Shown: positions 43,343-54,275 of the stretch, in pieces
How positions within the stretch are numbered: position 1 is the first letter of the stretch
Layout of the letters: each line of letters begins with the position of its first letter
NCBI GenBank assembly: GCA_016584305.1
Contig: JACEEZ010019773.1
Location: forward strand, 121,001-185,000
Origin: Chionoecetes opilio
Lineage: Eukaryota > Arthropoda > Malacostraca > Decapoda > Majidae
Reading direction: 5' to 3'
DNA length: 64,000 bases
The notes under the pieces: generated by a model
Databases searched by the model: none
What the model was told of the DNA's origin: nothing
Seen by the model: the letters and a program-made list of their open reading frames with translations, nothing else
Made by a program: the position numbers and the translations under genes

Positions 43343-44187
43343 ACTCCGCCCGCATCATGTGCTGCGGGAAGTAATGCGCGCATCGTAATGCCTAGTGTAG
43401 ACACACACCCGTTCTGCATCACTTCCCGCATCACGTAATGCGCAACATAATGCCTAGTGTGGACGCACCTTCAGACTATTTGGATAATTTAATTAGGTCT
43501 GTTATATTCAAAGGTACATGTATTGGAAAAAAATAATAAAACCCATTCCTTACAAACAACACAGGACAATACAATTTAGTATTAACGCAGTACAGACCAA
43601 AAACATTCAGATAATAGTCATATTTATAAAAAATATGTTTATATGCCTGTTCTTGATCTTGGTCTGTTTCGGAGGGTCTGGTCTTGGTCTCGGAGGGTCT
43701 TGGTCTTGGTCTCGGAGGGCTGGTCTTGGTCTCGGAAGGTCTGGTCTTGGTCTTGGATTCGGAGGGTCTGGTCTTGACTACAACACGTGTTGTTTCGCAT
43801 GAATTAATCTGTAGAGCATTGAGATAAATTATTAGACGATGTTGTAGAAGTACCCAACGACACGTGATACGTACCGTACCGGACGAGTCTGATTCCTGTA
43901 GTAGCTACCCATATACGTCTCCAGTCTCAAGTCTCAACACTGGGCTAGGCTGCTCAGCAACAGTTGACAAGGAACGCTCGCCAGAGATAGACCACACCAC
44001 AGTCACCGACTCTGCCAGTATTTTATCACTTTATATAGGTAAGATCATTAAATGTAATGTGATTATTGCAGTTAGCTGATGAAAATGGTATGAAGTAAAC
44101 AATTTAACCTTACGGGCGGGGACTGGAATGTCCCGCTTTTTTATCATAATTTGATGAATGTCCCGCTTTTACAAAATTATATATATA
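43343..44187. other. No gene; short repeats
   Basis: 43345-43470: two partly inverted blocks with CTAGTGTGGACGCACC and CCCGCATCACGTAATGCGC, looking like a MITE end. 43643-43790: minisatellite based on GGTCTTGGTCTCGGAGGGTC. No coding signal. Confidence 0.6.
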
Positions 44188-44300
44188 CACTAAAACCCTT
44201 ATAACTCGGCATGATAGGGGCTCTGGCCTTGCCGAGTTATGCAAATGCCCTCCTGATATGGGTAAAAATTCAAAATTGTGTAAATAAACACAACCCTCTG
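44188..44300. mobile_element. P2 terminus, truncated (copy 3)
   Basis: Starts CACTAAAACCCTTATAACTC after TA, continues with the P2 subterminal GGGGCTCTGGCCTTGCCGAG, then diverges. No matching right end was found within the next kilobase. Confidence 0.6.
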
Positions 44301-44649
44301 TGTTGATGGGAATTTACGGTCTGGGTATTATTATTACTTTACTCCTCCAACTAAAACCCAGCCGTGTTACGTCAACAGAGGATGGATAATTTAGATTATA
44401 AGTAGCTGCCACCAGTTCAAGATTTAGGCTTAAGGTCTAACTCTTGAACAGAATGTTAATGTTTATCATCAAGGTAGTAACGTGGATTTGATTTTTTTCA
44501 TATGAATATTTTACCGAGTTAACACGGCCTTAATTTCGGAGGTCTGTGAATAAGTATTTCCGCAACACACCGTGTATGTCACCTGGGTTGATCAAACTAC
44601 ATAGATTCAGTCATATGAATACAGATTTATTAATGGTAAGCACACGTCT
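44301..44649. other. No recognisable gene
   Basis: AT-rich DNA between the truncated P2 end and the duplication. No coding frame and no repeat arms seen. Confidence 0.45.
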
Positions 44650-46024
44650 CCATGGAAGATTTCACTATAGACTAATGTAACGTTTGGCAAATACTAGGAG
44701 GAAATATCATATGAAGGTAACTGGATCTAAAACTTAACACATGTGGAGAGAATGGCTTGATGCTCGGAAACTACGCTTACCCTGCGAGTAAGATTCTAAT
44801 TCCTCTGATCACTATAAAGGTTTCAATGTCATTTCACAAGACTAATTTTCGTGGATGAACGCAACACCGTTTCACGAATTAGTTCTGATTTTTCCTTGGA
44901 AGTCACTGAGGGACACTCCAACTGTTCCTTCACATACACTATGAGGTATTATTCATCTTAATGTGGTGGTTTTCCTTTTCTTTCCACTTAACTAACACCA
45001 CAAAATAATCATAACAGCCTGACTAATTAGAAAATAAAGAAGGAAGTGTGAGAATAGTGTATGTCTGTGTTAACACCATGTGGCCGCCGCTCCACTGTTG
45101 AGTCGCTGAGAGGTGCCTGGGTGGTGTGGAGACCAGAAGTCAAGTCTCAATTAATACGGCAATGGTTGATACGCGGACTACTCAGTAATAAGTAGCGGTC
45201 CTAATATTTGAAATTACACCAACTATGTAAAGCGTAAAAGTGGGGGGGGGGAGGTAGAGAAATAAACAACACATCTTACCTGGGTGGTGTGGAGACCAGA
45301 AGTGAAGCCGCCCGCTTGGAAACTGGTATGGTGAGCCGCCCGCGGGAAAAGGAGACGTCGTTCGGATGTTACCTCACTGACTTAATAACATGGATATTGA
45401 ACGATTAATGCCCGGGATGGGATATGGGAGCAAAAGGAATACTTTAGGACTAACAGTGTAATAAAGACTTTTACTTGATGAGAAAAATTTGACTGGAAAG
45501 AGCAATTTACCTCTCGTTATTAACTCAAAGCCTAATGGCGCATTCGCATCACTCTCCCACGGGAAATGCTTCGAGAATGTTCTAAGGAAAAGAAAGGCAT
45601 TCATAATTTTAGCGATATCACGTCAAACTTCTGAGGTCCACTGCTTATAGACGGTCTGTGTTCTGATCTCTCAAGTATCTTAGGAATGGAATGGGGTCGA
45701 TCAATAGATTGACGTTGTTATTTGGATTCGGGGAATGCGTTCTGTGATAAAACCCCTTCCGCGAATTTTAAAAACCCGCCAAAGGTAACTGGTTCGAGTG
45801 GTTTTTTACCGGCGGGGGGGGGGGGGGGGGGACGGAAGGAAAGGGAAAGGGGGAGAAGAAAGAACATGAAAGAACTGTTATAAGAAATAAAATTCACCAC
45901 CTAAACCACTGTACCTATGCTCACTTAGCCTAGAATAAAGAAATAAATTGTTCTTAAGACATTTCACTACACTGTATGGGACAATGCATCTCGGGATACA
46001 TTATACGTAATCCTGGCATTATAC
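44650..46024. repeat. Segmental duplication, uninterrupted copy (empty-site copy)
   Basis: Matches, in the same orientation and order, 47597-47828 + 48556-48737 + 50058-50071 + 51587-51906 + 53404-53950 + 62610-62721, which add up to about 1.4 kb. Substitutions between copies are few; a poly-G differs (45242 versus 51758). A 25-bp direct repeat CTGGGTGGTGTGGAGACCAG recurs at 45117 and 45280. On the minus strand the second has a splice-donor-like CCAG|GTAAGA. No long frame is present. Confidence 0.9.
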
Positions 46025-46849
46025 ACGTTTTTCCTCCGGGAAATAAATTTTTATCATCAAAGAAAGAACATACTGACCCTCTGTTTCCTTTCATTCCTTT
46101 GTCAAAGTGATGTGTGCAAGTGGGACGGACCTATTTGGAATTGACTGGAAACTCGTATTCTGGAAGTGGCACCTGTCAGTCCACACACCTTACGTGTCTC
46201 AGAAACGAATGTGCAGAGAATGCTCGAACATTCAGTGAAAGAAGGGTATCCCAATCAACCTCCTACCTGAGTAATAACGTGGTCGTCAACCTTGACTCAA
46301 TACCCGTACTCTCATTGCTAGGATCGTCCCAGAGGCGCTTCCCACTCATTCTACCTGTCATACAACTCATTCTCTCGCATTCGTCCTACCTTGTGCTTCC
46401 CAGCTACACTCGTGGTAAAATGACGAGAGCCCATCAAGTCCTGAAGTATCCGTTACACCGCAAGTCGTGTTGACTAGAGTTGAGAAGCCGTCGACGACTT
46501 TCTCGAGTTAAAATACCTAGAAGTCTCTCACCGAACCAGGCTGAGCCCGTAGAAGAATCTAACACCGCACCCTAGAAGTGAAAAGTCAATCGGTCAAAAC
46601 CTTTCAGACAGCCCGAACTGCATTCATCACCTTGGCCATTACATAATCCTAACATTTCTGGGCCAATACTTTACATTTAACACTTTTCGATTAGATTTTT
46701 AGGAAGTTTCCACACGAGTAATACCAGGGTGATGCTACAACCACCCGAAACCGAGTAGGTATTATCCTTTCAAGTCAAAAATGTTTTTTCCTCAATTTCC
46801 TAACATTTAACTAATCCTTAACCAACACTGCACACTGAACACTCCTCGA
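46025..46849. other. Unique-looking DNA downstream of the chimeric gene
   Basis: Unique to the interval between the duplicate copies. A plus-strand frame at 46114-46473 has no family features. If the minus-strand chimera is transcribed, its 3' UTR would lie here. No repeat is recognised. Confidence 0.45.
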
Positions 46850-47275
46850 TTAGTCTCCTAGGAGGTCTCCGTAGGTCGGGTTCTGTGGCTTGAGAGTGCG
46901 GAAGCAGTTGTCGTAGAGCGCCCCGCTGTCGACGCAGCAATTCTCGCCGGTGCTCTCGGCCAGACGGTGGATGGAGAGTGTGGCGTTGTACGGCTCGACC
47001 ACCGTGTCGGATACCTTAGGCGATGGGACAACAGAGAAGGTAACCATTTTCCTGTCTGGGAACTCCTCGAAGATCTTGGAAACTAAGAGGGTGCCCATGC
47101 CTGAGCCTGTGTCGCCCTTCTTGAGGGTGGCGTGCACGATGTCGCTCACAGCGGCGATGATGTACAGGTTCTTAGAGCTTGGGTTGTCAGCGTAACTCAT
47201 GACAGCGTCCTCAGGCAGGTCGAGGGAGATCCAGGACTTCCCTCCCGACGAGGCTCCACGTCCTCTCTTCGACAT
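46850..47275 (-). CDS. Chimeric gene: ribosomal protein L23 (uL14) N-terminus fused to a beta-tubulin segment
   Basis: A 141-codon minus-strand frame with no internal stop. It starts at an ATG in strong context (GCCACCATG) and begins [18 protein letters not shown], the recognisable N-terminus of eukaryotic L23. CADN-like and SKNLYIIA blocks and [14 protein letters not shown] follow, with about 12 L23 residues missing between them. At about 47116 it passes in frame into beta-tubulin: [40 protein letters not shown] and [11 protein letters not shown] then PTYGDL. This is roughly tubulin residues 142-225, after the nucleotide-binding loop. The frame is open upstream to an alternative ATG at 47404. 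There are many substitutions in conserved positions, for example the CIDN-type tubulin motif reads CVDS. Neither parent could function. It could be an expressed fusion, a chimeric retropseudogene or an assembly chimera. Confidence 0.7.
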   Translation of the reverse strand: MSKRGRGASSGGKSWISLDLPEDAVMSYADNPSSKNLYIIAAVSDIVHATLKKGDTGSGMGTLLVSKIFEEFPDRKMVTFSVVPSPKVSDTVVEPYNATLSIHRLAESTGENCCVDSGALYDNCFRTLKPQNPTYGDLLGD

Positions 47276-47828
47276 GGTGGCGGTGTTTGGCAGGCGTGTG
47301 GGGCGTGGTGGTAGTGAAGCGCGGCAGACTGCGGCGGGCGTGGTGGCGGTGAAGCTCTCAGTGTCGTCACGCTCGTCTCTCTCCCAGCTTACTCCCACTC
47401 CCACATGGTGTCTTCATGTGTGTAGGGTGTTTGTTGTTTAGGGGGAAAGATCTAACAAGCCTACTATAATGATCGACTACTGTATAAACATATTTACTGA
47501 GGGTGACTTTATGTTGTTAATCTCAGGTGAAATTCCGGTGTGCTGTAATTTTCAGGAAATATCATCTCGCCGCTTAGTCACCAGTGTGTTGATGGACCAT
47601 GGAAGATGTTTACTGTAAACTAATGTAACATTTGGCAAATACTAGGAGGAAATATCATATGAAGGTAACTGGATCTAAAACTAACACATGTGGAGAGAAT
47701 GGCTTGATACTCGGAAACTACGCTTACCCTGCGAGTAAGATTCTAATTCCTCTGATCACTATAAAGGTTTCAATGTCATTTCACAAGACTAATTTTCGTG
47801 GATGAACGCAACACCGTTTCACGAATTA

Positions 47829-47938
47829 CAGGAGAACCTCGTTTATCCGGCACCCTCGGGGAGGAGCGCATGCCGGATAACTCATTTTGCCGTTGTTTTG
47901 AGAGTTACTCTTATGGAATCGCCCAAAATTATTATTAT

Positions 47939-47982
<44 letters not shown>

Positions 47983-48555
47983 ATATACATATCAAAGGAA
48001 CTGGCCGAGGGCACAACAAAAATGGGTAACACAAAGCCCGTTTAGTTGCCAGTCCCTATAAAGAAGACAGTAAGAGAATAAAATAAAAAAGAGGGTGAGC
48101 CAATTTTGTTCGGGAGGTGTCTTGTTACTCTTCTTTTGAAAAGATGTAAGTCATAGGAAAGTGGAAAACTAGAAACAGGAAGAGAGTTCCAGAGTTTACC
48201 AGTGCAAGGGATGAAAGGGTTGCCAACCCTGCGTACCCCGCCAAATTTGAACTAAATTTCTGCCGATTTTCTCAGTTTTTGAAATAATTATACCTAATTA
48301 ATGCCTGGGTTATCCTGCTGAGTGCCCCTTTCTACCCCGCACTCCTCGTCAGAATGGACAAGCCAGTCCTCGTGTCGCACGCCAGCAGCACGAACACTCT
48401 CCTCTTTTTTCACAGGATCTCTCTGACGAGCTGAAGCTAATCCGTGGTCCTCCCTGCTGGAGGCCCGGAGAGAAAAAAAAAAATGCCTGGGTCGATTAGT
48501 GCCGTTGTTTTGAGGCTGCCGTTGTTTTAAATGCCGGTTAAATGAGGTTCTCCTG
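47829..48555. mobile_element. Tigger MITE with empty site
   Basis: Ends CAGGAGAACCTCGTTTATCC (47829) and complement AACGAG-like GAGGTTCTCCTG (48555). TA at 47827-47828 and 48556-48557. The paralogous empty site is at about 44880 (GAATTAGTTC). It carries a LINE B 3' end (47940-48222). Confidence 0.95.
47940..48222 (-). mobile_element. LINE B, 3' end fragment
   Basis: A T run (47940-47970) is the poly(A) tail on the minus strand. The following 3' UTR and last codons match LINE B 11990-12212. The similarity ends at a GGGTTGCCAACCCTG motif (48220), which may be another small MITE end. Confidence 0.9.
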
Positions 48556-48737
48556 TAGTTCTGATTTTTCCTTGGAAGTCACTGAGGGACACTCCAACTG
48601 TTCCTTCACATACACTATGAGGTATTATTCATCTTAATGTGGTGGTTTTCCTTTCCTTTCCACTTAACTAACACCACAAAATAATCATAACAGCCTGACT
48701 AATTAGAAAATAAGGAAGGAAGTGTGAGAATAGTGTA

Positions 48738-50057
48738 CGAGGGGGGACCCAAAATAAAACAGAATTCTGTCATATAATTGTATTGAGATATTTTTACATG
48801 TTTACACTTTTATCACCTTCATAGTATTCTCCATGTGAAGCAATGCACCGGTCCAGACGTGTTTTCCACTGTACAAAACAGTTCTGGAACTCTTGCAAAG
48901 ATATGCCTTTTAACGACTCCGTCGTTTTCTTCTTAACCTCTTCCACGTCTGCAGAATGTTTTCCTTTGAGGACTTTCTTCATTCGGGGGAACAAAAAAAA
49001 ATCGCAGGGAGCAAGATCGGGTGAATAGGGAGGTTGGGTAAGTGGGGTCATGCCATTTTTGGTGAGAAACTGTCTCACACTCAAGGCGGTGTGCGCTGGC
49101 GCATTGTCGTGATGAAACCACCACTCTCCCCTTTGCCACAGGTTGGGGCATTTTTTTCTTACTGCGTCAAGCAAACGCTTCAGAACTGCCAAGTAAAAAG
49201 TCTGGTTAACAGTTGACCAGGAGGAACAAATTCTTTGTGGACAATTCCTCTCGCATCGAAGAAACAAATCAACATCGTCTTGACATTGGACTTCACTTGA
49301 CGTGCTTTTTTGGGTCGTGGTGAGGTTGGATGCTTCCATTGACTTGACTGCTGTTTCGTTTCCGGGTCGTAGCCGTAGCACCAGCTTTCGTCACCAGTGA
49401 TGACCTTCGAAAAAAGGTATGGATCAACTTCCAACTGTTCTTTCAGTTCACGACACGCATTCATTCGTGACTGCTTTTCATCGTCCATGAGCAAGCGAGG
49501 CACCAATTTCGCTGCAACTCTTTTCATCCCAATTCCTCATTCAAAATTCGTTGGCAGGAGCTCCAGGACACACCAGTCAAATCAACAAGTTCGTCAATTG
49601 ATCGGCGACGATCCTCCAAGATCAGTTCATGAATTTTCGTGATGTTTTCATCCGTTCGGGAGGTTGACGGTCGCCCTGAATGAGGTTGGTCTTCCAGCGA
49701 CAATTGACCATTCCTAAAGCGTGCAAACCACTCGTAAACTTGTGTTTTGCTCATGGCAGCATCCTTGTAAGCTGTTTGAAGCACGATAACTGTTTCGGCT
49801 GCCGTTTTCCCCAGCAAAAAAAAGAATTTCACGGCAGCACGCTGCTCCTTCCTTTCATCTATCGTAAAAATAGACGAAAAGGCGCGAAGCACTTCAAAAC
49901 AAAGGCGAACCACGGGGCTGTACATCTTCCCGCGATGACGCCAGTTAGCAGACTGATGCCTGAGGGTTGCCTCACGCGGCATCTAGCGGCAGAAACCTGG
50001 ACTACTACGGGTTTGTCCCACAGAAAACTATTCCGGTTACTTTTGGGTCCGCCCTCG
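48738..50057 (-). mobile_element. Full-length mariner element with empty site
   Basis: 1320 bp. TA at 48736-48737 and 50058-50059. Ends CGAGGGGGGACCCAAAATAA and the inverse of TTACTTTTGGGTCCGCCCTC. The empty site is at 45060 (AGTGTATGTCTG). Length, TA target and a DD34D transposase place it in mariner. Confidence 0.95.
48794..49943 (-). pseudogene. Mariner transposase, two single-base frameshifts
   Basis: Minus strand. N-terminal HTH region with EQRAAVKFFFLLGKTAAETV, then VYEWFARFRNGQLSLEDQPH SGRPST, the WxxRFRxG...DxxRSGRPS block typical of mariner. Catalytic core: VITGDESWCYGYDPETKQ (first D), WWFHHDNAPAHTA (second D), PPYSPDLAPCDFFLFP (third D). This is the DD34D pattern, ending at 48794. 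The frame shifts by one base near 49527 (just before MKRVAAKLV) and again near 49200 (before VNQTFYLAV). No other damage was seen, so this is a recently active element. It cuts and pastes at TA. Confidence 0.9.
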
Positions 50058-50721
50058 TATGTCTGTGTTAAGGGGAGGAGACGGTAATTACTTAGGAGGT
50101 GACATTAATTTACTTCAGATTCTTATGAAATTTGGTGTGCATATGTCTTTATATATCAAATATAATATCCCCACTTTTCATTGAGATATGATCATTACTT
50201 CGAGATAAAAAAAATATTAGACTCATCGAAAATGGCAATAGATAACACTGGCATTCTTCATAAATCTCATCTATTTTTAGCTTGTTTGTTTGAAAATAGG
50301 TCTGGATATGATGGCTACGTGTAGCTTTCTTTTTCTATCGTGGCAGATTTTAGTTATCGCATTCCATATATAAAAAAAAAATAAAGAAATATTGGTGACA
50401 AAAGATTAGTTGTCCCCCCCCCCAAAAAAAAAATCAACTGGGTCATGCTTGTGTCTTTTTAAAAATGTCTCACGATGACAAAAATCTTACTCCTTTCCAC
50501 TTTTCAAAGATACCTTTATGTTTACAGTCACTTGTAAAACAACGGAGAAATACCACTCCAAATGTCAATAACTTTGGTTTTGAGATATGAGCCGTTTTCT
50601 GTTGAAGTGTGTATCATGGTGCTTGTAGGCCTCTTCTTGTGGACCCTTACTTTTCTTCCTTGATGGTGTTGTTCTTTTTGACTCTTGAATGCTTAGTCCA
50701 GCATACAAACACACTCACAGA

Positions 50722-50922
50722 CAGTGGCGTACCGAGGGGGGGGGGGGGCATGCGGCCCCACCCCTTTGCAAAAAATAAATAATAATAAAATATATTTATT
50801 ATAAATAAATAAATATATATATATCACAGACCACTATATCTACAGTTGATATATATATATATATATATAATAGATTTTGCCCCCCCCTCCCCCCCCTTTT
50901 CAATTTCCTGGGTACGCCACTG
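50722..50922. mobile_element. hAT-type MITE, 201 bp
   Basis: Ends CAGTGGCGTACC and GGTACGCCACTG, with an exact 8-bp duplication CTCACAGA (50714-50721, 50923-50930). AT-rich centre flanked by G and C runs. Confidence 0.9.
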
Positions 50923-50934
50923 CTCACAGAAACA

Positions 50935-51080
50935 CACACACACACACTTACACAGACACACACACAGCCACACACACACACATACTTACACACACACACA
51001 CACACACCCATACAAACACACACTCACACAGACACACACACACACACACACACACATACACATACAAACATACACTAACA
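50935..51080. repeat. CA microsatellite
   Basis: Irregular (CA)n with ACTTACACAGA-type interruptions. Confidence 0.95.
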
Positions 51081-52151
51081 CAGACAGGCGGGCTACGCTG
51101 TCTTTTCTCTCCCTTTTTCTCTTGTTTATAATGTCCATTCTGTCCTTCTGGTGCTTCTTCAGCTTTGAATGACTCCCCATAACTGCTAGTCTGCTCAGGA
51201 AGTGGAGAAATCTTGGATAAAAAGTTCAACATTCAGCTCATCAAACCTCAGCTCAAGGTCATCACTCAGTGTTTCAGGCATCCTCCCACTGGGTGTTGCC
51301 ATATGGTGATCTTTGATATACTAACAAAACTCCCCAAAAAGTGAAAAAAATGCTTCAAAATGCTTCAAAATCATGAACAGCAACAAAACACGTGACGCAC
51401 CACCCGTCAGGGCATTTAAAAATCTTTAAATGAACGTAAACAAAGTCAATTTTATTATAGAAGGAATTAAGCTAGCAACATGCCGTTTTCACAGAAAACT
51501 GGGATCATTTCAAGGGTAATTAAACTGTTATTAGCCCAATTTCGAGGTCTGACTAGAATTTTTTTTTTTTTTACCGTCTCCTCCCCTTAACACCATGTGG
51601 CCACCGCTCCACTGTTGAGTCGTTGAGAGGTGCCTGGGTGGTGTGTAGACCAGAAGTCAAGTCTCAATTAATACGGCAATGGTTGATACGCGGAATACTT
51701 AGTAATAAGTAGCGGTCCTAATATTTGAAATTACACCAACTATATAAAGCGTAAAGGGGGGGGGGGGGGGGGGTAGAGAAATAAACAACACGTCTTACCT
51801 GGGTGGTGTGGAGACCAGAAGTGAAGCCGCCGGCTTGGAAACAGTGGTATGGTGAGCCGCCCGCGGGAAAAGGAGACGTCGTTCAGATGTTATCTCACTG
51901 ACTTAAAGTAATCGTCCAGATCCAATTTTTTTTTGCCTAATTATGTTGAACGTACACTCAAAACACCTAATCCACCAAAAATAATTGATTTCCAGGCCTT
52001 ATTTCCGTAAAAACACGACTTTTGTAAAAAGCGCGCGAAAAAAATGTTCTTCCCTCCAACAGGGCTACGCATGTTATTGATGACACCACAAGAGGAACAC
52101 TCCAATGTAAACAACACTCGTCTGCCTCTGTGAGACCTGTCGGCAAATGTT

Positions 52152-52331
52152 ATGATGAGCGATTGTACTTCGGTGTCAGACAGTGAATCTGTCGCTGTGA
52201 TAGATCTAGAGTACGATGCTCAATCTGAGACCGAACTAAATGACGCTGCTCGCGTATATGAGGAAAAGGAACCTCAGATTGTGATGGGAGCCCAACCCTA
52301 TATGTTTGAGCCAGAGTACGAGGTGGATTAA
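52152..52331 (+). CDS. Small acidic protein, 59 residues, in the TTAA element
   Basis: The frame opens with MMSDCTSVSDSESVAVIDLE and ends VMGAQPYMFEPEYEVD then stop. It is rich in Asp, Glu and Ser. The ending (QPYMFEPEY) resembles the N-terminus of a repeat-associated invertebrate family with a QPYxFEPE motif, some members of which carry a P2X7-like cysteine C-terminal domain. That domain is absent here, because the frame stops just before the CA-type minisatellite. It is either a truncated first exon of the element's own gene or a captured exon. The start is the first ATG of an ATGATG pair. No promoter is recognised. Confidence 0.4.
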   Translation: MMSDCTSVSDSESVAVIDLEYDAQSETELNDAARVYEEKEPQIVMGAQPYMFEPEYEVD

Positions 52332-52357
52332 CAGGTGTTAGCGGAGCCTGCTGAGGT

Positions 52358-52698
52358 TCAACACTACTACACACACAAACACTTCTACACAAACACACAA
52401 ACACTACTACACACACACACACAAACACTACTACACACACACACACAAACACTACTACACACACACACACACACAAACACTACTACACACACACAAACAC
52501 TACTACACACACACACACACACACAAACAACACACTACACCACACAACACTACTACACACACACACACACAACACTACTACACACATACACACACACACA
52601 CACAAAACACTACTACACACACACACACACACAAACACTACTACACACACACACAAACACTACTACACACACACAAACACTACTACACACAAACACTA

Positions 52699-52759
<61 letters not shown>

Positions 52760-53172
52760 CTTCTACACACACACACAAACACTACTACACACACACACAA
52801 GCACTACTACACACACACACAAACACTACTACTACACACACACACAAACACTACTACTACACACACACACAAACACTACTACGCACACACACACACACAC
52901 ACACACCAAACACTACTACGCACACACACACACACACAAACACTACTACGTACTACACACACACACACAAACACTACTACACACACACACAAACACTACT
53001 ACACACACAAACACTACTACACACACACACAAACACTACTACACACAACACACACACACACAAACACTACTACACACACACACAAACACTACTACACACA
53101 CACACAAACACTATACTACACACACACACAAACACTACTACACACACACAAACACTACTACACACACACACA
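52358..53172. repeat. Minisatellite ACACTACTACACACACACAA
   Basis: About 815 bp of irregular (CA)n punctuated by AACACTACTAC, giving units of roughly 18-40 bp. The Thr/His/Tyr frame over it is a by-product. Confidence 0.95.
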
Positions 53173-54119
53173 GCAGCGCGGGAAGAGGAGCCTTCCTTTT
53201 GCTACGTCACCGAGCCGTGGCGCATCATCTGCCTGTTGCCAGCAGCGTTTTCGAAGCTCGGGGAATTTACAGATTTTTATTGCGGATTATTAAATAACGG
53301 CTGACTGGATGCAAAAAGTGACAACATATTGTTGATACACTCAATAATGGCTATTCTCTAACTACATCAAATCAGGAATGATGAAATGGTCTGTACGATT
53401 ACTTTAATAACATGGATATTGAACGATTAATGCATATCCCATATGGGATATGGGAGCAAAAGGAATACTTTAGGACTAACAGTGTAATAAAGACTTTTAC
53501 TTGATGAGAAAAATTTGACTGGAAAGAGCAATTTACCTCTCGTTATTAACTCAAAGCCTAATGGCGCATTCGCATCACTCCCACGGTGAAATGCTTCGAG
53601 AATGTTCTAAGGAAAAGAAAGGCGTTCATAATTTTAGCGATATCACGTCAAACTTCTGAGGTCCACTGCTTATAGACGGTCTGTGTTCTGATCTCTCAAG
53701 TATCTTAGGAATGGAATGGGGTCGATCAATAGATTGACGTTGTTATTTGGATTCGGGGGAATGTGTTCTGTGATAAAACCCCTTCCGCGAATTTAAATAC
53801 CTGCAAAGATAACTGGTTCTAGTTGGTTTTTACCGGCGGGGGTGGGGGGGGGACGGTGGAAGAGACGGAAGGAAAGAAGGGGGGGAAGAAAGAAAGAAAG
53901 AACATGAAAGAACTGTTATAAGAAATAAAATTCATCATCTAAACCACTGTACAGTAAAAGCCTTATAACTCGGCACGATAGGGGCTCTGGCCCTTGCCGA
54001 GTTATTCAATGTGCCGAGTTATGCAATGTCTTCCTCTGATATGGGTAAAAAAGAAAAAAGAAAAAAAAAGTAAATACAGTACTGTAAAAGCATAAAAACT
54101 ACACTTACCAGTGAACGGG

Positions 54120-54275
54120 TAGAATGTGCTGGATTTTATATCAAACTCAGCACAAATAGCATGCATGGACGCACCTGCATCCATCCTTGCCAGCACTTTC
54201 ACCTTTTCCTGCAGGCTCAGGCTCTTCAATTTAATTCCCTTCCTGCTGGAGACACCCTTGCGTGATGGAGTTGAC
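54120..54275 (-). pseudogene. P2 transposase first exon (CENP-B-type HTH), left half
   Basis: Minus strand: MSTPSRKGVSSRKGIKLKSL, SLQEKVKVLARMDAGASMHA and ICAEFDIKSSTFYPFT, then a donor-like ACTG|GTAAGTG. This is the first helix-turn-helix of pogo/jerky transposases, with a complete recognition-helix region. No DDE core follows before the terminus at 53951. The right half carries the same start on the plus strand at 61932-62075 (MSAPSRKGVSSRKG...), diverging after SLQEK. Confidence 0.75.

Larger units (their letters stand above)
50072..51586. mobile_element. TTAA-target MITE with perfect 16-bp ends
   Basis: Perfect inverted ends GGGGAGGAGACGGTAA (50072-50087, 51571-51586). TTAA at 50068-50071 and 51587-51590. 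The empty site is a single TTAA near 45070. No transposase. The interior has a nested hAT MITE and CA repeats. Confidence 0.95.
51907..53403. mobile_element. TTAA-target element with short ends and a small ORF
   Basis: Ends AGTAATCGT and ACGATTACT. TTAA at 51903-51906 and 53404-53407. The empty site is a single TTAA near 45385. It holds a 59-codon frame (52152-52331) and a long CA-type minisatellite. Confidence 0.9.

Noticed and set aside
46114..46473. 119-codon plus-strand frame next to the chimera
   Set aside because: No motif or conservation cue, and average composition; probably incidental.
50799..51232. Frames over the CA repeat at 50935-51080
   Set aside because: Microsatellite by-products.
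52335..53297. 320-codon Thr/His/Tyr frame
   Set aside because: Reads through the CA-type minisatellite; no non-repeat coding features.
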